Shown: piece by piece, positions 60,531-64,000 of the stretch
Layout of the letters: every line of letters starts with the position of its first letter
Position numbering within the stretch: position 1 is the stretch's first letter
NCBI RefSeq assembly: GCF_000472545.1
Contig: NZ_AWZV01000027.1
Location: 33,793-97,792 of the forward strand
Source of the DNA: Burkholderia sp. WSM2232
GTDB taxonomy: Bacteria > Pseudomonadota > Gammaproteobacteria > Burkholderiales > Burkholderiaceae
Reading direction: 5' to 3'
Length of the DNA stretch: 64,000 bases
Program-made: the position numbers and the translations under genes
Notes under the pieces: model-generated
Databases searched by the model: none
The model's input: the letters and a program-made list of their open reading frames with translations, nothing else
What the model was told of the DNA's origin: nothing

Positions 60531-60863
60531 GCCGCGCGTTGGTGCGGTCTATTGCGGCTTATTGCGAGCTGTCGACGGTTGCCTCGCAGGCGGCCCGCTT
60601 GTATGCGAGCGTCTGCGTGCAGTGTCCGAAAACCTTGCGCGCTCAGGTACTTGGCTGATTCTTGCGCAGGATATCCACAGGCTTTTCAACGTTTTCTGTG
60701 GACAACGGCAGCGTAGTCGGGAGTGTTGTTTTGCGCGCCTTCGTGCAAGTGGTTCGCGCTTGCGCTTACTGTCCCTTACGGGGCGTCAAGTTTCGGCCGA
60801 TGCCGGTCGATAGAACCTGTAACCGGCTTTGCGCCGAACGCCTTGAAGAAATTGGAGGTCGCA
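60531..60863. other. Intergenic region with DnaA-box-like inverted pair
   Basis: 333 bp between the second DUF2135 gene and the next small gene. It holds ATATCCACA (60671-60679) and TGTGGACAA (60697-60705), inverted with 17 nt between, as also found at 48072-48106. Apart from the GGAGGT site for the downstream gene, nothing else stands out. Confidence 0.45.
60671..60705. repeat. Inverted DnaA-box-like pair, second copy
   Basis: Same spacing and orientation as the element at 48072-48106. The shared parts are TCCACAGGC at the left and CTGTGGACAA at the right, with AAC midway. There is no T-run after this copy, so it is not an ordinary terminator here. Confidence 0.45.
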
Positions 60864-61274
60864 ATGAAAATCGACAGCGCGTTGCCGTCGACACCACCAG
60901 CCGTTTCTCGCGCAAGCAGCGGCGCCTCTTCATCTGTGAGCGCCGGCGCTGATGCTGGTTCGCGGGCCTCTGCGTCCAACGCGTCTTCACAGGACGCGGC
61001 TGTGCACATCTCCAGCCAGGGCGCCGCGGCGGCGGCTCAGGAGGTGAGTGCGGGCGATGGTGCGGGCGATGGCGTTAGCGCGAGTGCGGCTGATACGGCA
61101 GCAGCGGGGAATGGCGCAGCTTCCGATTCCTCCGCAGTGAAGTCGTTTGCATATGGCACGCTGGGGCTCGAACGGCCTGATCAGCCACACGAAGCGCGCA
61201 ATGCTTTTTACACAGCGGGACGTTGGCTTGCGGCGGGCATCACCCTTGGCGGGATCATCTCGCTTTTGATCTGA
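60864..61274 (+). CDS. Conserved hypothetical protein with C-terminal membrane anchor
   Basis: A 136-residue protein. GGAGGT is at 8 bp before ATG 60864. It starts MKIDSALPSTPPAVSRASS and is mostly Ala/Ser/Gly low complexity to about residue 90, then a more ordered YGTLGLERPDQPHEARNAFY and one C-terminal hydrophobic segment (WLAAGITLGGIISLLI). The N-terminus loosely recalls FlgM proteins (MKID...), but nothing else supports that. Convergent with rpoD. Function unknown. Confidence 0.6.
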   Translation: MKIDSALPSTPPAVSRASSGASSSVSAGADAGSRASASNASSQDAAVHISSQGAAAAAQEVSAGDGAGDGVSASAADTAAAGNGAASDSSAVKSFAYGTLGLERPDQPHEARNAFYTAGRWLAAGITLGGIISLLI

Positions 61275-61322
61275 AGCTGCGGAAGTAGTGGACTGCGGGG
61301 ATTGATGGACTTCAGGCGGGGC

Positions 61323-61353
61323 GCGCTTGCCATGCACGAGGCACGGCAAGCGC
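61323..61353. terminator. Hairpin between convergent genes downstream of rpoD
   Basis: GCGCTTGCC (61323-61331) and GGCAAGCGC (61345-61353) form a perfect 9 bp stem. No U-tract follows on either strand, so it may be a processing or Rho-related structure rather than a classic terminator. It lies 18 bp beyond the rpoD stop. Confidence 0.45.
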
Positions 61354-61370
61354 GATGATGCGAACGCTGC

Positions 61371-63365
61371 TTAACGGTCGAGGAACGACTTCAGACGATC
61401 TGCGCGGCTCGGATGCATGAGCTTGCGCATTGCCTTGCTCTCGATCTGGCGAATACGCTCGCGAGTCACGTCGAACTGCTTGCCCACTTCTTCAAGCGTG
61501 TGATCCGACTTGGTGTTGATGCCATAGCGCATGCGCAGCACCTTTGCCTCGCGCGGCGACAGAGAGTCCAGCGCGTCGTCGATGGCGGCGCGCAAGTCGG
61601 CCTGCATTGCCGCATCGGCCGGCGACGAAGCCGCCGAGTCTTCGATCATGTCGCCGAGGGTGGCGTCGCCGTCATCGCCGACGGGCGTTTCCATCGAGAC
61701 CGGCTGCTTCGCGATCTTCAGGATGCCGCGCACTTTCTCTTCCGACAGATCCATCCGCTCGGCCAGCACCGACGGATGAGCTTCCTGCCCGGTCTGCTGC
61801 AGAATCTCGCGCGAGATGCGGTTCAGCTTGTTGATCGTCTCGATCATGTGCACGGGCACGCGAATCGTGCGGGCCTGGTCGGCGAGCGAACGCGTCACGG
61901 CCTGACGGACCCACCACGTGGCGTACGTGGAAAACTTCCAGCCGCGGCGATATTCGAACTTGTCCACCGCTTTCATCAGGCCGATGTTGCCCTCCTGAAT
62001 CAGGTCGAGGAACAGCATGCCGCGATTGACGTACTTCTTCGCGATGGAAATGACGAGACGCAGATTGGCCTCGATCATCTCGCTCTTCGCCTTGCGCATC
62101 TTCGACTCCGCCGCGACCATCTGGCGGTTGATCTCTTTCAGGTGCTTGAGCGGCAGCGAAACGGTGGCTTCGATGTCGATCAGCTTTTGCTGTTCCGACT
62201 GAATGGCGGGCAGGTGGCGCTCGAGCGCCGCGCCGTACGACGTGTTGCCGCGCGCCGCGCGCTCGGTCCAGCCGAGATCGGCTTCATGGCCCGAGAAGGA
62301 TTCGATGAACTTCTCGCGCGGCATGCCGCTCTTCGTGACGACGATCTGCAGAATGTTGCGTTCGATTGCGCGAACCTGCGCGACCTGGTGTTGCACGTCG
62401 CCGCACAGACGGTCGATGGTGCGCGCGGTGAAGCGGATTTTCGCGAGGTGCTGCTGGATCTCTTCGCGTGCCTTCTGATACGACTTCGAGGTCACGTCGC
62501 CGCGGGTATGCGAGGCGTTCATGCGATCGTACAGAATGCCGACCTGCGCGAAGATCTCGAGGCAGTCGCTCGTGAGTTGCTTCATGCGTGCTTCGTCCGC
62601 CGCCGAGGAGTCGGCCGGGCCGACGTCCTCGTCGCTATCGCTGTCTTCGTCTTCGTCCGTGACCGCATCGTCGTCTGCGGCCGAGTCAGCACTGACGGTT
62701 TCTTCTTCGGCGGCGACGTTGTCTTCGTTCAGGCCGTCCACCAGTTCGTCGATGCGCAGCTCGCCGTCCGCGACCTGCTGGGCGCTTGCCAGAATCGCGG
62801 AAATGGCGAGCGGGCAGCCGGCGATGGCCTGCACCATTTCGTGCAGACCGTCTTCAATACGCTTTGCGATGGCGATTTCGCCTGCGCGCGTGAGCAGTTC
62901 GGTCGCGCCCATTTCGCGCATGTACATGCGCACCGGGTCGGTCGTGCGGCCGAACTCCGAGTCCACCGTCGACAGTGCGACTTCCGTTTCTTCGTCCGCC
63001 TGATCGTCCGAAACGACAGCGGGCGCGTTCGAGTTTAGCAGCAGCGTTTCAGCGTCCGGGGCCTGCTCGTAGACCTGCACGCCCATGTCGTTGAACGCGC
63101 TGACAATGCTGTCGATCGCCGCCGTTTGCGTGAAGTTGTCGGGCAGGTGGTCGTTGATCTGCGCGTGGGTCAGGTAGCCTTGCTCCTTGCCCAGCTGGAT
63201 GAGCGCGCGCATCTGGCGCTGACGCTCTTCAGCCTGCTGCGGCGGCAGTTCGGCCGCCACGGGGATCGCTTTGCCCGCGCCCTTGCCCTTCGGCGTACGG
63301 CCCGACGGAGCCTTCGTGTAGGCGGCGGTTTCGTGTTGCGAATCTTCGCGATCAAAAGGGTTCAC
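61371..63365 (-). CDS. rpoD: RNA polymerase primary-type sigma factor RpoD
   Basis: A 664-residue sigma-70 group 1 factor. Region 1.1 is at about 45-125 (RQMRALIQLGKEQGYLTHAQ), 1.2 near 145-175 (DPVRMYMREMG), a long acidic non-essential insert with DEDEDSDSDEDVGPAD, region 2 with NLRLVISIAKKYVNRGMLFL and YATWWVRQA, and region 4 with TLEEVGKQFDVTRERIRQIE at the C-terminus. Complete and normal in every motif. It is not next to dnaG, which normally precedes the main rpoD; here it faces an rRNA operon. It may therefore be a second copy. Confidence 0.96.
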   Translation of the reverse strand: MNPFDREDSQHETAAYTKAPSGRTPKGKGAGKAIPVAAELPPQQAEERQRQMRALIQLGKEQGYLTHAQINDHLPDNFTQTAAIDSIVSAFNDMGVQVYEQAPDAETLLLNSNAPAVVSDDQADEETEVALSTVDSEFGRTTDPVRMYMREMGATELLTRAGEIAIAKRIEDGLHEMVQAIAGCPLAISAILASAQQVADGELRIDELVDGLNEDNVAAEEETVSADSAADDDAVTDEDEDSDSDEDVGPADSSAADEARMKQLTSDCLEIFAQVGILYDRMNASHTRGDVTSKSYQKAREEIQQHLAKIRFTARTIDRLCGDVQHQVAQVRAIERNILQIVVTKSGMPREKFIESFSGHEADLGWTERAARGNTSYGAALERHLPAIQSEQQKLIDIEATVSLPLKHLKEINRQMVAAESKMRKAKSEMIEANLRLVISIAKKYVNRGMLFLDLIQEGNIGLMKAVDKFEYRRGWKFSTYATWWVRQAVTRSLADQARTIRVPVHMIETINKLNRISREILQQTGQEAHPSVLAERMDLSEEKVRGILKIAKQPVSMETPVGDDGDATLGDMIEDSAASSPADAAMQADLRAAIDDALDSLSPREAKVLRMRYGINTKSDHTLEEVGKQFDVTRERIRQIESKAMRKLMHPSRADRLKSFLDR

Positions 63366-63842
63366 GTATTCTCCTCTAGAGGCTTCGCTATGAGACGCAA
63401 GACGCGACCGTCAGGCGTTTCGAGCATGGCTCAACATCACCTGAGTGACTCAACGCGGTTATATGGCTGTGTGCTCTGGGGAGCAAAAAAGATGAGCCCG
63501 CTTGGAGCGGGCCGATAGAATGTGCGAAATTCGCGCGGCTCGCATTATATACGAGCTTGCGCGTTCGCGCGCGTTGTGCGCGGCAATTCGTCGCAGATTG
63601 TTGCCGCGCTGCGTGCTGTGCCTGACTGCGCGGGCGGCGAGGCCATGCAAAAAAAGTTGCGGGAACAACGAGCACTCGTGACGGACCGCAGAAACATAAC
63701 TATAGACTAACTCGCGCGTTGTCACACGAGTGCGTGCTGTCTTCGCTTGGGCGCGCGCGCCCGCTTGCGCCCCCCTCTATATGTAGCGCGAGGTTTTTTC
63801 GCATTGATTGGCGCCTCGCGAAAGAAAATTCGCAGAAGAGGC
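63366..63842. other. rpoD upstream region
   Basis: About 480 bp between rpoD and the rRNA promoter. It contains a minus-strand hairpin (see 63485-63512), the usual rpoD promoter area and a CG-rich stretch of mixed inverted repeats. No dnaG, tRNA or protein gene is visible on either strand. Confidence 0.55.
63485..63512 (-). terminator. Candidate hairpin in the rpoD leader
   Basis: On the minus strand GCCCGC-TCCAA-GCGGGC is followed 5 nt later by six T. It lies about 120 bp before the rpoD start. It may be an old terminator of a gene now lost, or attenuate rpoD transcription. Confidence 0.4.
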
Positions 63843-63871
63843 TTGACGACTTGTCACTCCGTCTTCATAAT
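63843..63871 (+). promoter_or_regulatory. rRNA operon promoter
   Basis: -35 TTGACG at 63843-63848 and -10 CATAAT at 63866-63871, exactly 17 bp apart. The downstream sequence is that of an rRNA leader, so this is the main rrn promoter. Confidence 0.8.
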
Positions 63872-63877
63872 CTCGCT

Positions 63878-64000
63878 TCTCTGCTGCTGATGCAGCAACG
63901 CAGAACGAAGCGGTGCCGGGTAGTTGAAGCAGGCGCTGCGGAGTGAGCGGACCGATCTTTAAAAACTAGCAGCCGATAAGTGTGGGCGCTTGATGCGCGA
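63878..64000 (+). ncRNA. Leader of a 16S rRNA operon, cut by the window edge
   Basis: Includes the boxA-like GATCTTTAAAAA at 63954-63965 and the following CTAGCAGCCGATAAGTGTGG, typical of beta-proteobacterial 16S leaders. A stem CTGCTGC...GCAGCA lies near its start. The 16S gene itself is beyond the right edge. Confidence 0.75.

Noticed and set aside
63388..63725. Minus-strand frames upstream of rpoD as a possible dnaG end
   Set aside because: Neither shows DnaG features, and both cover the hairpin and CG-rich spacer.

Overview
The window looks like a chromosomal segment of a Burkholderiaceae bacterium, most likely Paraburkholderia, Caballeronia or Burkholderia. The evidence is high GC, a C4-type porin with strongly biased codons, a DUF4148 secreted protein, GcvA/LysR-type regulators, a CbtAB cobalamin-regulated pair and an rRNA leader typical of the group. 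An rpoD gene without dnaG beside it, next to an rRNA operon and among catabolic genes, suggests a secondary chromosome, but this is inference. I see no insertion sequence, prophage or CRISPR array.

Region 1 (1-11500): the tail of a LysR regulator and a membrane protein, then a lysine/pipecolate catabolic cluster. Its members are a divergent LysR regulator, a DUF1338 2-oxoadipate dioxygenase/decarboxylase (HglS), a fused FAD/4Fe-4S D-2-hydroxyglutarate dehydrogenase (YdiJ type), an ALDH7-type aminoadipate-semialdehyde dehydrogenase (AmaB), a FAD amine oxidase (AmaA-like) and a PLP aminotransferase. Together these can carry L-pipecolate to 2-oxoglutarate. Two intrinsic terminators split the genes into three transcripts.

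Region 2 (11600-19600): a very small acidic protein, a major porin, a chemoreceptor, CspA, a LysE-type exporter, an H-NS-like protein and a PBP7-type peptidoglycan endopeptidase. Region 3 (19550-25950): protocatechuate 3,4-dioxygenase pcaGH with divergent pcaQ, an HPPD-family dioxygenase facing an XRE-cupin regulator, and small hypothetical genes. Region 4 (26100-37150): xylose utilisation (galM, xylR, xylA, xylFGH), then a two-subunit molybdenum hydroxylase (IorAB type) and a candidate 30-residue membrane protein.

Region 5 (37200-42780): a MarR-controlled AaeXAB-like aromatic-acid efflux operon with its own outer-membrane factor. Region 6 (42800-48950): a KaiC-like double ATPase coupled to a hybrid histidine kinase, a histidine phosphatase, a cobalamin riboswitch driving cbtBA, and a 2OG-Fe(II) oxygenase. 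Region 7 (49600-60530): a tight operon equivalent to E. coli yfaA-yfaT-yfaS-yfaQ-yfaP, built around a 1607-residue bacterial alpha-2-macroglobulin that keeps a CAEQ thioester motif. It is flanked by an NlpC/P60-like DUF1175 protein, a DUF2300 protein with PBP-like, SpoIID-like and HExxH signatures, and two tandem DUF2135 proteins. This is the most interesting system in the window. Region 8 (60860-64000): a small hypothetical protein, rpoD on the minus strand, and the promoter and leader of an rRNA operon that runs off the right edge.
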